Positions 53,893 through 64,000 of a DNA stretch of 64,000 nucleotides are shown here, in pieces. Positions within the stretch are counted from its first letter, which is position 1; each line of letters opens with the position of its first letter. Source of the stretch: Aquarana catesbeiana (lineage: Eukaryota > Chordata > Amphibia > Anura > Ranidae); assembly GCF_042186555.1 (NCBI RefSeq), contig NC_133328.1:610545901-610609900 (forward strand). Reading direction: 5' to 3'. Below the pieces are notes generated by a model, which ran no database searches, was not told the DNA's origin, and worked only from the letters and a program-made list of their open reading frames with translations. A program made the position numbers and the translations under genes.

Positions 53893-55232
53893 ATGGGCAG
53901 ATCTAGGACCACCCGGTCTGCTAAAGCCCAGGGGTCCCCTCAACCTTCTCCAGGCTCCTCCACCAGCCTCCGGGACTACTTTACCGCGGCCGAAATGTCG
54001 CCGGGCAGAACAGAGAAGATGTCGCCGGATGTCTCTCCTTCCTGCTCCCATGTCCCTCAGCAGCTTTCCTCCTCACATAACGAGTTGGACCGGGCCCCCC
54101 GCAAAGCCTCCTTATGCAGGTCCCAGAGAGCAGACGTCCACCTACTTTGATGGGAGCGGTGAGTCTCTCTCCCCTGGCTGCCTCCCCGTGGCTGCACCGC
54201 GTGGAGTATAGGCTGCATTATTAGCACAGGCACCTCCGTCCTATACTCAGTGCACGGAGGCTTTCCCGTGCCTGCTGCAGATGACCTCTGATCCAGGAGG
54301 AAATCCCTGGATCCCCCACGCCCTCGAACTGTTCCATAGACTTTCCTGGCCCATCTGGTACGCAATCCCAGGCCTCCCATGTGCCTAGGCCTGGGCCTAT
54401 ATGGAGTGCAGCCTCTCACCAAGCCTCCACATCTGCACCTGCCGCCCCCAAATCTCAAAGGCCGCCCTGTTCACGGGACCCCAGTTCTTCCAGAGGTGCT
54501 GCAGGGATGCCTATGTTCTATGCCCAAGCTGTCTGCTCACCAGCAATATCTCACAAACTTGGGGGTCCTCATACACCTATCCCCTCTCCTTCATATGCTC
54601 CAGTCTGATATGAGCCATGGGACCCACCCCATTTACCTGTGCCCCAATTACAAACTAAAGTCTTTGTGGGGCCACATCAGCTACCCTCCTCCTCTCATCA
54701 GCCTGCATAGCTGGCTGTCTCTACCCCCCTGCACCAAATTCCTCATGGCATTCATACCTCCAAATTAATCCTAGCAAGGAAGACTTTAAGCAGTTAATAG
54801 GTTGTTAAATCTACCTGCCGCACTGAAATCCAAGCTCTTCATACAGATCTTAAACATCTTGCGGACAGGGTGGAGATGGCAGAGGAGGAAATCCAGGAAA
54901 CCAAACTGGCAGATCACTGCACCCAAATTCAAGGGTCTGACCACCGTCTCCTACTAGGAGACATGCATGTTGAGGACCTAGACAACAGGGGCCGTAAGAA
55001 TAACATCCACGTGAGGGGCCCACCAGGACCTGAGGACCTCCAATCCACCTTACAGACCCTGTTCAACACCTTGCTGGACCTCCAATCCACCTTACAGACC
55101 CTGTTCAACACCTTGCTGGGAGAACCTTTCACTAAACACATTGAGATGGACAGGGCACACCGGGCTCCACGGCCCAAGGGCCCAGCTTCCAAACCACGTG
55201 ATGCCATCTGCAGGGTCCATCCTATCCTTTGA
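53893..55232 (+). pseudogene. L1 ORF1 (frameshifted)
   Basis: Starts MGRSRTTRSAKAQGSPQPSP with the low-complexity N-terminus LRDYFTAAEMSPGRTEKM. Frames then shift through proline-rich sequence. At 54870-55232 one frame gives EMAEEEIQETKLADHC (coiled-coil part), the RRM start NRGRKNNIHVRGPPGPED and MDRAHRAPRPKGPASKPRD, characteristic of L1 ORF1p. It contains a perfect 42-bp duplication at 55035-55118. Not functional. Confidence 0.8.
55035..55118 (+). repeat. Perfect 42-bp tandem duplication in L1 ORF1
   Basis: gacctccaatccaccttaca and following 22 bases occur twice in direct succession without mismatch. Forty-two is divisible by three, so the duplicate adds 14 codons (DLQSTLQTLFNTLL) in the RRM region without a frameshift. 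Confidence 0.95.
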
Positions 55233-56200
55233 AAGAGGACATTATGCGAAAAGCTCGTTCTCACTGCAAAGTGTTTTTCGAAGATACTCAGGTAAGGCTC
55301 TACTGATCTTTCTTGGATCACTCTCCAAAAGCGCAGACTTCTCCAACCCCTCTTGTGCATGCTGCAAGAGAAGGTCATTACCTACAGCTGGGGTTTTTCT
55401 TTCAGCCTAACCGCAAAGCATCAGGGTAAATCTGCAATGCTGCGTTACCCAGAAGATCTTAACACATTCTGCGATGTCCTGGAGATACCTGTCCCTCAGC
55501 TCCCTGACTGGGATCTTGTGTCTACACCACCTTCACTAGCTACAATTTGGCAGAAGGTCTCCCCAACTAAATTCCCTAGAGACCCAGACACTCCCTGCAA
55601 GTCTACTAAACACAGAAATGGATGAAGGTCATGGGACTCTGATTGCCGGTGTTTATTTTCTTTGCTTCCACTGACATCTACTTGCGGTTAGTGTTTCTGC
55701 CCTACTTATTGACATTACATTAGTCACCTATTGTTCCTTTTGTTCTTTTGCTCCCTTAGTATTCACATTATGGGCTGGTTTGCTTGAGACTCAAGAGAGG
55801 TTGACTAATCTGTCATCAGCCACCCTTACTAATGGTTAAGTTCCCCCATTTTTGATCACCTCTGTGTCCCCCTGTCCCTATTTGTGGTCAGGTGGACATA
55901 TATGATCTTCTATAGTTAAAATTAGCTAGGTTTCCTAAAGTTGGTTCATAATGTACACTGAACAATATTTGTTTTCTATTGTGCTAACTTTTTATTTCTT
56001 TCCTAGACTTTTCTATTCCCTTTTCTTTACCCTGGTTCATCAAGTGGTCATCTGCGCCTGCCTGGTCATCCTCCTGGAGAATAAGTCCTTCTCGCAATAT
56101 GGCTATCCTGCTGCTAGATCAGATAAGTGCTGTTTTCTCTGTTTTTATCCAACACAATGGCTAAGGTCCTATCACTGAATGTTCATGGTCTAAACTCTAA

Positions 56201-56400
56201 TGCCACGTACACACAGCCGTACTTCCCGACAGAAAAAGTCTGATGGGAGCTTTCGGTCTGACATTCCGACCGTGTGTATGCCCCATCGGACTTTTTCTGT
56301 CGGCATTTCCAACGGACTCAGATATAGAACACGTTCTAAATCTCTCCATCGGAAATGCCGAGTTTAGCTCCTTGGCAAGTCCGGCCGTGTGTACGCGGCA
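56201..56400. mobile_element. 200-bp PIF/Harbinger MITE, exact TAA TSD
   Basis: Ends tgccacgtacacacagccg and cggccgtgtgtacgcggca; taa at 56198-56200 and 56401-56403. Inner palindromes agaaaaagtctgatggg / cccatcggactttttct. It interrupts the endonuclease start of L1 ORF2, which resumes in frame-compatible sequence. Confidence 0.95.
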
Positions 56401-57005
56401 TAACAGAAAGAGGCGTTAGGCATTTGGGGAGTTTAGGCAGTCGGGGGCTGACTACATTTTGGTTCAAGAGACACATTTTGACAGGGGTGGCTCCTTCGCA
56501 TTGGCATCCAAATATTATTCCCGTGCCTACCAGGCTTCTAATCCCCATAAAAGGGCTGCTGTTGCTATACTTTTTTAAGCGTGATTCTCCGTTTACCTGT
56601 TCTGAATCCTTCATCAACCCACAGGGTCACTTTATTATTATACGAGGCTTGTTGCAGAAGCAGGCAGTTACCGTCTGCGTCCTATATGCTTCAAATGTCC
56701 GACAACTTAGTTTTCTGTCCAAAGTTTTTTCCGCCTCTTTCACTCTGATCTCTAATATCTTACTATAGGAGGAGATTTCAATCTTTCCCATTCCACTGCT
56801 CTTGATCGCCATGTGATGGAACCTTAAACTACACAATCCCGGATCCTTAGGGATTCCCAGCTTTTTCATCAACTTACTAGACGTTATACTGTCTTTGATG
56901 CCTGGCAGGTTTTCCATGCTGGGGATCGTCAGTACACATTCTATTCAGCCCCACATTGCATACATTCTCATATAGACTACTTCTTTGTCAACAACCCTAC
57001 ACTTA

Positions 57006-57432
57006 TGCCGCATACACATGGTCGGATTTTCAAACGGGAAATGTTGGATGTGAGCTTGTTGGCTGAAAGTCCAACCATGTGTATGCTCCATCGAACATTT
57101 GTTGTCAGACTTTCCGCCAACAAATGTTGGCTAGTAGGTTCTCAAATTTTCCGCCAACAAAACTTTGTTGTCGGACTTTCTGATCGTGTGTACACGAGTC
57201 CGTCGCACAAAAGTTCACACATGCTCGGAATCAAATACGAGCTGGAAGCGCTCGGTCTTGTAAAACTTGTGTTCGTAATGGAGATATCACGTACGTCTTG
57301 TACGTCACTACGTTCGTAATTGTTGGCCAACATTCGTGTGACCGTGTGTATGCAAGACAAGTCGGAGCCAACGTTCCTTCGAAAAAAATCCACGGTTTTG
57401 TTGTCGGAAAGTCTGATCGTGTGTACGGGGCA
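57006..57432. mobile_element. 427-bp PIF/Harbinger MITE, exact TTA TSD
   Basis: Ends tgccgcatacacatggtcgg and gatcgtgtgtacggggca; tta at 57003-57005 and 57433-57435. Related to the termini of 48747-49967. Second MITE in the same L1 endonuclease domain. Confidence 0.95.
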
Positions 57433-60400
57433 TTAAAATCATCCAATCTGCACCCATACTCTCGATTTCTTGATCTGATCATGCCCCTATTCTGCTCACA
57501 TTCTCCCTAGGTACCCCTAATCGCAGACCCTGCCACTGGCAATTAAATAATTTTCTTGTCCACCATCTTCCCACTAAAAATGAGCTGGAGTCCACTTTGA
57601 AACTCTATTTTGCTGAAAATTACACTCCTGATGTATCTCTCTCCGTCCTGTGGGAGGCCCATAAGGCTGTCATTCGAGGGCGCTGCATTGCAATCTCTTC
57701 GACTATGAAAAAAGATGCTTGGGCTGTTAAACTGCGATCTGAAAGCAAACTTAGGGCCCTAGAATGCCAGCCGAAAACTACCCCATCCCCGACTTTACTT
57801 AAAAAGATCATCTGCTTATGCGCGGCTCCTAAAGACTTGGCACTGTGCAGAGTAGAATTAGCTTTGATCAGTTTGAAACAACTATATTACGATAAAGGAA
57901 ATAAGGCCCGCTCTCTGTTAGCTAGAAAGCTTTGTGACCCTACCCATATGACCTCCCCACAGCAAATCAAGAAAAGGTTAGGCTGTTTATTGTATCATCC
58001 CCAAGACATTGTTTGTTCCTTTGAGGAAATTTACACTGAACTATACAATAATCCCAGAATTCCTCATGACTCTCCCTCTCGCGACTTATTGGACCCTATG
58101 CATCAATATCTTGAGCAGAGTGGGATCTCCCAACTTCAGCCCTTGGACCTTCTTTTCTCTTTACTGAGGAGGAAATTGAACTTACCATCAAAACATTACC
58201 TGCCCATAAGGCTCCTGGACCTGATGGCTTCCCCTGTGAGTACTATAGGACCTTTCTTCCCTTCCTGCTTTCCCATATGTGTAAACTCTAACGCTTTCCT
58301 TCAGGACACCTCCATCCCATCAAATATGCAGAGATCTTTTATCACTTTGATTCCAAAGCCGGACAAAGATCCTTCCCTATGTGCAAGCTATAGGCCCATA
58401 GCTCTCTTGAAATCCTTTCTGCCCGCTTGAATATGATACTTCCATCCCTGATCCATAAGGACCAGGTAGGTTTTGTTCCCCTCTGTCAGGCCGGGGATAA
58501 TACCAGGAAAATGATAGGTCTGATTGATGTTGTGAATCGCGAAGGCTTGGCGTCCTTGATACTCAGCTTGGACACGGAAAAGGCTTTTGACCGTCTTGGT
58601 TGGCCTTTACTGTTCGCTACCCTGCGTCATATAGGGTTTAGGGGGCTTTCCTAAAAGCGATCCACCATCTCTATAGTAACCCAACATCCCAGGTGAAGAC
58701 CTCTTATGCTCTTTCCTCCTCCTTTCTCGTTACTAATGGTACCCGTCAGGGCTGCCCGCTTTCCACCTTACTATTTGCATTATGTGTCGAACCCCTGGCT
58801 GCAACTATTCGCAGATGTTCGGACATTCAGGGCATATAGGTTAGAGGGAGGAAATTTAAAATCTCACTCTTTGCGGATGATATCATCCTCACTTTGACCC
58901 AACCTAGGATCTCCCTACCAAATCTGCATGCTGAACTTGATCAATATGGTGCCCTCTCAGGATATAAAATAAAATAAGTCTGGGGCCCCCCTGTTAACCT
59001 CCCCGAGGATGAAATTAAACACTTAACAACCACTTTCCGCTACGTGTGACAATCCACAGCTTTGAAGTATTTGGGCATCTTTATTACCCCAACCTTCACC
59101 ACATTGTACCAGGAAAACTTCCCCGCCTTATATCGGCAAATTAGGTTAACGAAGCAACAATGGAAGAAACATCATATTTTTTTTTTAGGACGTATAGCTT
59201 CCGTCAAGATGTCTATAATCCTTAAGCTTTTGTATCTATTCCAAACGCTGCCTGTACCAATCCCTTACATACACCTGAAAAAAACGCAAGCAGATTTGCT
59301 TCAATATGTATGGAATTATAAACGACACAGGATCCCCCGCTCAGTGCTCATGGCCTCACGCTTTGATGGTGGTTTAACATCCCCCAATTTTATCAAATAT
59401 TATCAAGCAGCCCAATTTCATGCAATTGCTTCTTGGTTTACCCAAAGTTCTTTTAATAAATGGGCGGAAATTAAAAAACTGTGGTTAGCTCCTATACACC
59501 CTAACAACCTACTCTGGGATGCAAATGGGGCGGTAGCCCCTAGTCAACTGTTGGGGACTATGTCCCACCTAAGGACGCTTTGGCGCACGTTGTCCCGCCA
59601 ATATACCCTCCCCTCTTAAAAGCTATTGATGACCTCCTTCCTGTACAACCCCAAGATGCCTGCCAACCTCACATCCTCTCCTTGGGCATAGAGGAATCTG
59701 TTCCAGTTTGGCCATTTAGTAGACCTTAGGTCTGGCAAATTATTGCCATTTGCCGAACTTCAGGATAAATTTGACCTACATCGCCAGGTGTTTTATGGAT
59801 ATCTGCAGATTCGTCATTATGCTAAAACTATAACCTATAATCTGCATTTCTCTGCCCCGCCCTCTTTTGAACGTATTATTTTAGAAGGCCCAGCATGAAG
59901 AGGTTATTTTTTCCGATATCTATAAATTATTGAATGCTTACTTCATTCAAGTCCAAGGTAAACATTCTTACATGCTCCAATGGAGAAGGCATTAGAAGAT
60001 GAGATATCTCTGGAGGCCTAGCAGGTGGTTTGGTCTTAGGCTGCTAAGAGTTCCCTCTGTACTCTTTATAAGGAAAATGCACATAAAATGCTCTACTTTT
60101 GGTATATGACCCTGGATGTACTTCACGCCATCTATCCCACTAGCTCAGATCGATGCTGGAGTTGCCACAGGGACAAAGGCACCCTCCTTCATGTATTTTG
60201 GAGCTGCCCATTGATTACCACGTTCTGGCATTCTGCCCACCAGTTGTTGGGTCGCCTTTCTTGTTGGCCCTCTCCCCGCTAAAAATTCCCAAATTCTATA
60301 GGAAGCTGCTCCACCATATCTTTACGGCTGCACAGTGTCTTATTGCTCTAAACTGCCAACAGCGTTCTCCTCCCTCCCTAAAGGCCCTATATGCTAGGAT

Positions 60401-61084
60401 TAAAGATGTAGAGCTGATGGAGAAAATGACTGCTAGACTACAAGATAGAATGGAGGCTCACAATCGTGTTTGGGAACTATGGCATCTCCAGGAGGACCCT
60501 TTCTTCCTTTCTGTTCTTTACTATCCCTGTTTAGTCGTAAGCTATAATATATTTTATGCTATAATGTTCCATAGGTAATGTTGTCTTAACAGAATGTGTG
60601 CCTCTTGCAGTTCTAGTGGCTATGGTTGTTGTAAATTGCTCTTACTTTTAGTGGGTGCCTTTTGCGAACATTGTGCTTGTGTTCTTGATGAAAATCAAAA
60701 ATAGCTTTTTGAAAAAAAAAAAAGAAGATAGAGGATCAGCATGAAAGCCCGGAAAGCATATTTAGAAGGAGGTCTGTAATAGCAGTTTACATATCTATCT
60801 TAGTATAAATATACTTAAAACTGAATTCCAGACAAAAATAATAACAAAGTTATTATAGTTAATAAAAGCCCATTAATAGCCCATTAAAGACAGCCTTTCC
60901 TTCAATAGTCACCTCCAATCTGTTTCTTTTCCCCACTGTACTTCTTTTCTGCCAGTCAGTGTCCTCAGACTTCTGCGTGTAATGACCGGCAGCATTTTTT
61001 AACCCACTTCCTCTGAGCCCAGACTGTCGTGGGCCTGCCCCCTGTGGTGGCATCATCACACAGCCTGGGCTACAGAGTACTACT

Positions 61085-61300
61085 GCACCGAATAACAGGC
61101 AAACAGGAAGTGCAAAGGCATGCTTAAATAGGAAGCTCATGGGAGGAACAGAGAGTTCAAAGTTCACCAGAAACAAGGTTCAAGACAAGTTTGTCCAATG
61201 AGGTGTCCAGGGAGCGCTCCAGCATCTCAGGTGGCTCAGCAAGAAGAAATAATGCCAGACACAAGGTTGCAGGTTCAGATCTGGGTCCTGAAATTAAGTG
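61085..61300 (+). mobile_element. tRNA-derived SINE-like repeat
   Basis: Contains ggcaaacaggaagtgcaaag and aaataggaagctcatgg, then an A-box-like tggctcagcaag (61232-61243) and B-box-like ggttcagatct (61272-61282). The same two parts, separated by a transposon, lie on the minus strand at 16340-16440 and 17700-17830. No Pol III terminator-defined end or TSD was resolved. Confidence 0.6.
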
Positions 61301-61362
61301 AAGAAGGGGGATATATAAATTCAGTTTAAACTTGGGCTTCACAGTAAAAGATCACGGGACCA

Positions 61363-61430
61363 GTATATTAGTAATTAGAAAAGATGTCTATATTAGTATA
61401 TTAGTAATTAGAAAAGATGTCCATGACTGG
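61363..61430. repeat. ~33-bp tandem duplication
   Basis: agtatattagtaattagaaa followed by agatgtctat(att) occurs twice in succession, within the inverted-repeat arm region at 61329-61369. Confidence 0.8.
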
Positions 61431-61621
61431 ATATAAACTATAAATGCCATCTTTCATGCAACAACCCACCCTAAGTTCTGTTATAAAAGTCCTATGCTTC
61501 TTGTTGGAGAAAGAAGGATCGTTTTGCCCCTATCCTTCCTTTTTGGGGGCTTGGTGAGATGGGGACCTCCGACATTTAGTTGATGGTTCAGCTCATCTTT
61601 CACAGTTCCTGGTGAAATGTA

Positions 61622-62490
61622 GACATGTGCAATTCGTTTAGTTCTGAATTCATTTTTTTTTTTCATTCCGAATTTCGGAAATTGCAAATTTCAAATTTGG
61701 AAATTCGATATTTTGGAAATTCGGAAGTTCGAAATTTCGGAAATTCGAAAAGTTGAAATGAGGAAATTCGAAAATTTGGAAATGTGAAAATCCGAAAATA
61801 AGAATGAAAATTCAAAAGAATGAAAATTCGAAAACTCGAAAATCTGAAATAACTAACTAATAATAACTATTAAATTATAGGTATTGGAATTTCCTTTCAA
61901 ATTTGGATGTTAGTGAACGTAACGAGTACGAATGTATCCAAAGTTACGATTTATCTGAAATAAGAATTCCGTATCTAAAAGAATGGAACATAAGGATCTA
62001 ATAATAATAACAATAATAAAACCTTTTTTGTATGATTATTTATTATTAATTTGTTCCATTCCATTTGTTTAGATGCAGCATTCGTTATTTCAGGTAATTC
62101 GTAACTTCAGATAAATTTGTATTCGTTACGTTAACTAACAGCCAAATGTAAAAGGAAGTTCCAATACCTATAATTTAATAGTTAGTTATTATCAGTTAGT
62201 TATTATTTTGAATTTTACTGATTTTCTTTCTTTTTTCAGATTTTCAAATTTTTTTAGATTTTCGAATTTTTGAATTTTCGAATTTAGAAAATTCAGAAAT
62301 TCGGAAATTTGAAAATTCGGAAATTTGGAATACGGAGATTTGGAAATTCAGAAATCCGAAAATCTGAAAATTAGAAATTCGGAAATTAGAAAATCCAAAT
62401 TTCCGAATTACCTAATTCCGAATTTCCGAAAAAAGCAAAAAAAAAACCAATGTAATGAAAACTAACACATTTTTTGTCAGTGCACATGTC
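61622..62490. mobile_element. AT-rich palindromic element, TA target
   Basis: 869 bp with ends gacatgtgca and tgcacatgtc, flanked by TA. The two halves are broadly complementary (aggtattggaatttcctttc / aaggaagttccaatacct, cgttacgttaactaac / gttagtgaacgtaacg). The flanks of the centre consist of degenerate ggaaattcg repeats. Non-coding; Tc1/mariner-type MITE is the likeliest class. It is inserted beside the gaaacgc motif at 62517. Confidence 0.75.
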
Positions 62491-62496
62491 TAGTGA

Positions 62497-62530
62497 AATG
62501 GGTCCACTGACCTGTGAAACGCATTTACTC
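62497..62530 (+). repeat. Degenerate hammerhead-family core
   Basis: Reads gtgaaatgggtccactgacc then tgtgaaacgcattt. The arrangement (gggtc-cact-gacct stem, gaaacgc) matches the core region of the 33.19-kb motif, and cctggtgaaatg lies on the other side of the palindromic insertion (61607-61619). Stem I pairing is not preserved. Confidence 0.35.
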
Positions 62531-62829
62531 CACCATTGATCAGCACGCAAAATACCATTCATGCAGTATTTAGATACAATGTATATCATATGGTGAAGGG
62601 TGTGATTAATTATGGTATTGAGTGAAAGATATATATGTGAACTCAATATTTTAAATCGGTTTAAAAATAGTGTTTGTCATGTGGAAGCCTCATGAGGCCC
62701 TGTATTGAAAGGAACATACACTATACTGTAAGGTTTTTAATAAGAGACTAAAGTAACTGTAGAGGTTTTTACAAGTCAAGAAAATGTGTTTATATATTTG
62801 ATTAGGCACCAGCAAAGTCCCACTATCAA

Positions 62830-63300
62830 TCAGTAATCTGTACATTCTATAGCAAACCCCCACATTATTTCTTCAGGTCCCCAAAACTGTGAGCATGCAG
62901 TATTCAGCATGAACCCAAAGTACCAGCTAACCTGAACCTCATTACGGAACTGGACTTGCTGAGCTTTCTCTGTAGATGTATCTACCCTTTCTAGGACCTT
63001 ATCAACATTTTTTGATACCAAATTCTGATTAATATTATCAGCTTTCTGTTCCAGGGTATCGATGATCAAATGGGACTGTTTAACCTGCCCATTTATGAGT
63101 TGTTTTGAGCTCGCTTAAAAATATACTGGTCCCATGATCTTTTACTGTGAAGCCCAAGCTCAAACTACTAGGGTAATCCCAAGATGTCAACATCTGATCT
63201 TAAAGCGTTGGTGGTTCCTGTAATCTGCAAATTTTCTTGTTGTTTTTTCACATACCCCGCAAAACGATAGGCAATATGCATGTGAAGGTTCTTATATACG
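62830..63300 (-). pseudogene. Unidentified coding-like remnant
   Basis: The minus strand has coding-like frames: HMHIAYRFAGYVKKQQENLQ, LGLHSKRSWDQYIF and, in 63069-62830, TLEQKADNINQNLVSKNVDK with heptad-like spacing, then FGFMLNTACSQFWG. A short piece (LGLHSKRSRDQYIS) recurs in inverted orientation at 61326-61372. I do not recognise the family; coiled-coil parts of retroelement or other proteins are possible. Stops and shifts make it non-functional. Confidence 0.3.
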
Positions 63301-63683
63301 CAGATCATGGTACAACCAGTAGTAGTTAGTCTCATTCAGCTGCACTTGCTCTGTAAAGATGAAGATGTTGCTGGGGTTTGTTCCTGAAAGGCATTAGCAT
63401 TGAAGAAGCTGCTTAGATAAGCAGCAACACATTTTCAACATTACAGGGCATGTTCAATTAAATACCCGAATAACCTTTGCTAATAAAAATCTTTTCATGT
63501 TGTAGGGATCACTTTTCACACGAGAAGGTTAAAAGATAAGTTCACTTTTACAAAAAAATAATAAATGCACATTTTTTTTGCATGTAAAAATGTATGCAAT
63601 TATTATTTTTTTGTAAGGAACCTGTAAAGCAGGGGTGGCAAATTCCATTTCATCGTGGGCCACATCAGCATTATGGTTGCCCT
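63301..63683. other. No gene; possible hAT terminus
   Basis: 63631 onward (caggggtggcaaattcc, gtgggccacatcagc) resembles a hAT end of the caggggtgg type without a visible partner. A small palindrome surrounds ttttttttgcatgtaaaaa. Otherwise unassigned. Confidence 0.4.
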
Positions 63684-64000
63684 TTAAGGCTCTGTTTCCA
63701 CTACTGCGAGTTGTTGTGCGACTTGACACATGTGAAGTCGCATGACAAGTCAAAATCCATGTATTTCAATGGTCCCCTATCTAATTGGTGTGACTCAAGT
63801 CGCAGGGACTCCAAAAAGGGTTTTTGCACTACCTTGTTCTGTCTTCGGTGCGACTTGTTCTCCATAGAAAGTAATTAAGTCACAATGCAGTCGCACGTAC
63901 ATGTATGTCACCGTGACTTCCACGGAAGTCTGTGGAAGCACATGATCTCTGCTCCTCCCAATTACATCACTTCCTTTAAGGATGTATGTGAGTGTGAAAG
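63684..64000. mobile_element. TTAA-type MITE, cut by window end
   Basis: Starts TTAAggctctgtttccacta and contains repeated gtcgca / tgcgac motifs (gttgtgcgacttgacacatg). The right end lies beyond the window. Non-coding. Confidence 0.55.

Larger units (their letters stand above)
56157..60578 (+). pseudogene. L1 ORF2: endonuclease, RT and C-terminal region (broken)
   Basis: Begins MAKVLSLNVHGLN, is split by a 200-bp MITE, and continues with ADYILVQETHF (catalytic Glu), GGDFNLSHS, HSHIDYFFVNNP, a second MITE, and SDHAPIL. RT motifs: HKAPGPDGFPCEYY (~58200), LIPKPDKDPSLCASYRPIAL, LSLDTEKAFDRLGW, QGCPLSTLLFAL and FADDIILTL (~58873). Later KYLGIFITPT and the C-terminal WSCHRDKGTLLHVFWSCP zinc-knuckle-like region. 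Multiple stops and shifts; no activity expected. Confidence 0.9.
50701..60720 (+). mobile_element. L1 retrotransposon with nested insertions, 14-bp TSD
   Basis: Flanked by aaagaagatagagg at 50687-50700 and 60721-60734, the second copy directly after an A tract. The host L1 is about 50701-50724, 53842-56200, 56401-57005 and 57433-60720. It carries ORF1 (~53893-55230), ORF2 (~56157-60578) and a 3'UTR ending in poly(A). Three insertions interrupt it. Full length but full of frameshifts; a different subfamily from the 25.6-kb L1. Confidence 0.85.

Noticed and set aside
61211..61300. Possible tRNA gene
   Set aside because: A- and B-box-like sequences are present, but acceptor and anticodon stems do not pair convincingly, and the block is repeated elsewhere as part of a SINE-like repeat.

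Overview
The window looks like non-genic DNA from a large, transposon-rich amphibian genome. A ranid-type frog is most likely. The evidence is split coding pieces of vertebrate-type L1, CR1, Tc1 and PIF/Harbinger elements and many short inverted-repeat elements with frog-style termini (for example TGCCCCGTACACACGG). The species guess rests on memory of frog repeats, not on a search. I found no convincing host gene, no functional tRNA or rRNA gene and no CRISPR array. Nearly every long open frame is a transposon remnant or a minisatellite artefact.

Layout. 1-18.8 kb: short DNA transposons, several with exact target-site duplications (TSDs), between tandem repeats and unassigned sequence. 18.8-31.9 kb: a nested stack. 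A Tc1 element (TA TSD, ~200-bp terminal repeats) was entered by a PIF/Harbinger element carrying a MADF gene and a Myb/SANT-like gene. The Myb gene was then broken by a hAT element (8-bp TSD gtcagacc) and by a 5'-complete but 3'-truncated L1 (16-bp TSD). A TTAA-flanked piggyBac-like element lies just downstream. The far Harbinger end, most of its transposase gene and part of the Tc1 are deleted. 32-44 kb: a 737-bp element with a 17-bp TSD and a hammerhead-ribozyme fold, Tc1 fragments, an LTR-like direct-repeat pair, a CR1 3' end and more short elements. 44-50 kb: a second nest, a 32-bp-unit minisatellite and a Harbinger derivative. 50.7-60.7 kb: a second L1 (14-bp TSD, poly(A) tail) that received a Harbinger-like element in its 5'UTR, itself carrying a 1.7-kb inverted-repeat retroelement, plus two Harbinger MITEs in ORF2. 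61-64 kb: a tRNA-derived SINE, an AT-rich palindromic element and unassigned remnants.

Main observations. (1) A complete-looking hammerhead core, with degenerate relatives at three other loci, in elements with 16-17-bp TSDs, suggesting Penelope-like or retrozyme-type retroelements. (2) A hairpin plus 30-bp-minisatellite cassette shared by two transposon families with different termini and TSD lengths (8 bp and 6 bp). (3) An L1 with an exact 16-bp TSD but no 3' half of ORF2 and no poly(A). (4) A Harbinger element carrying two divergently transcribed DNA-binding-protein genes. The dated insertions give a relative chronology for each nest. Nothing here looks like a currently intact autonomous element.
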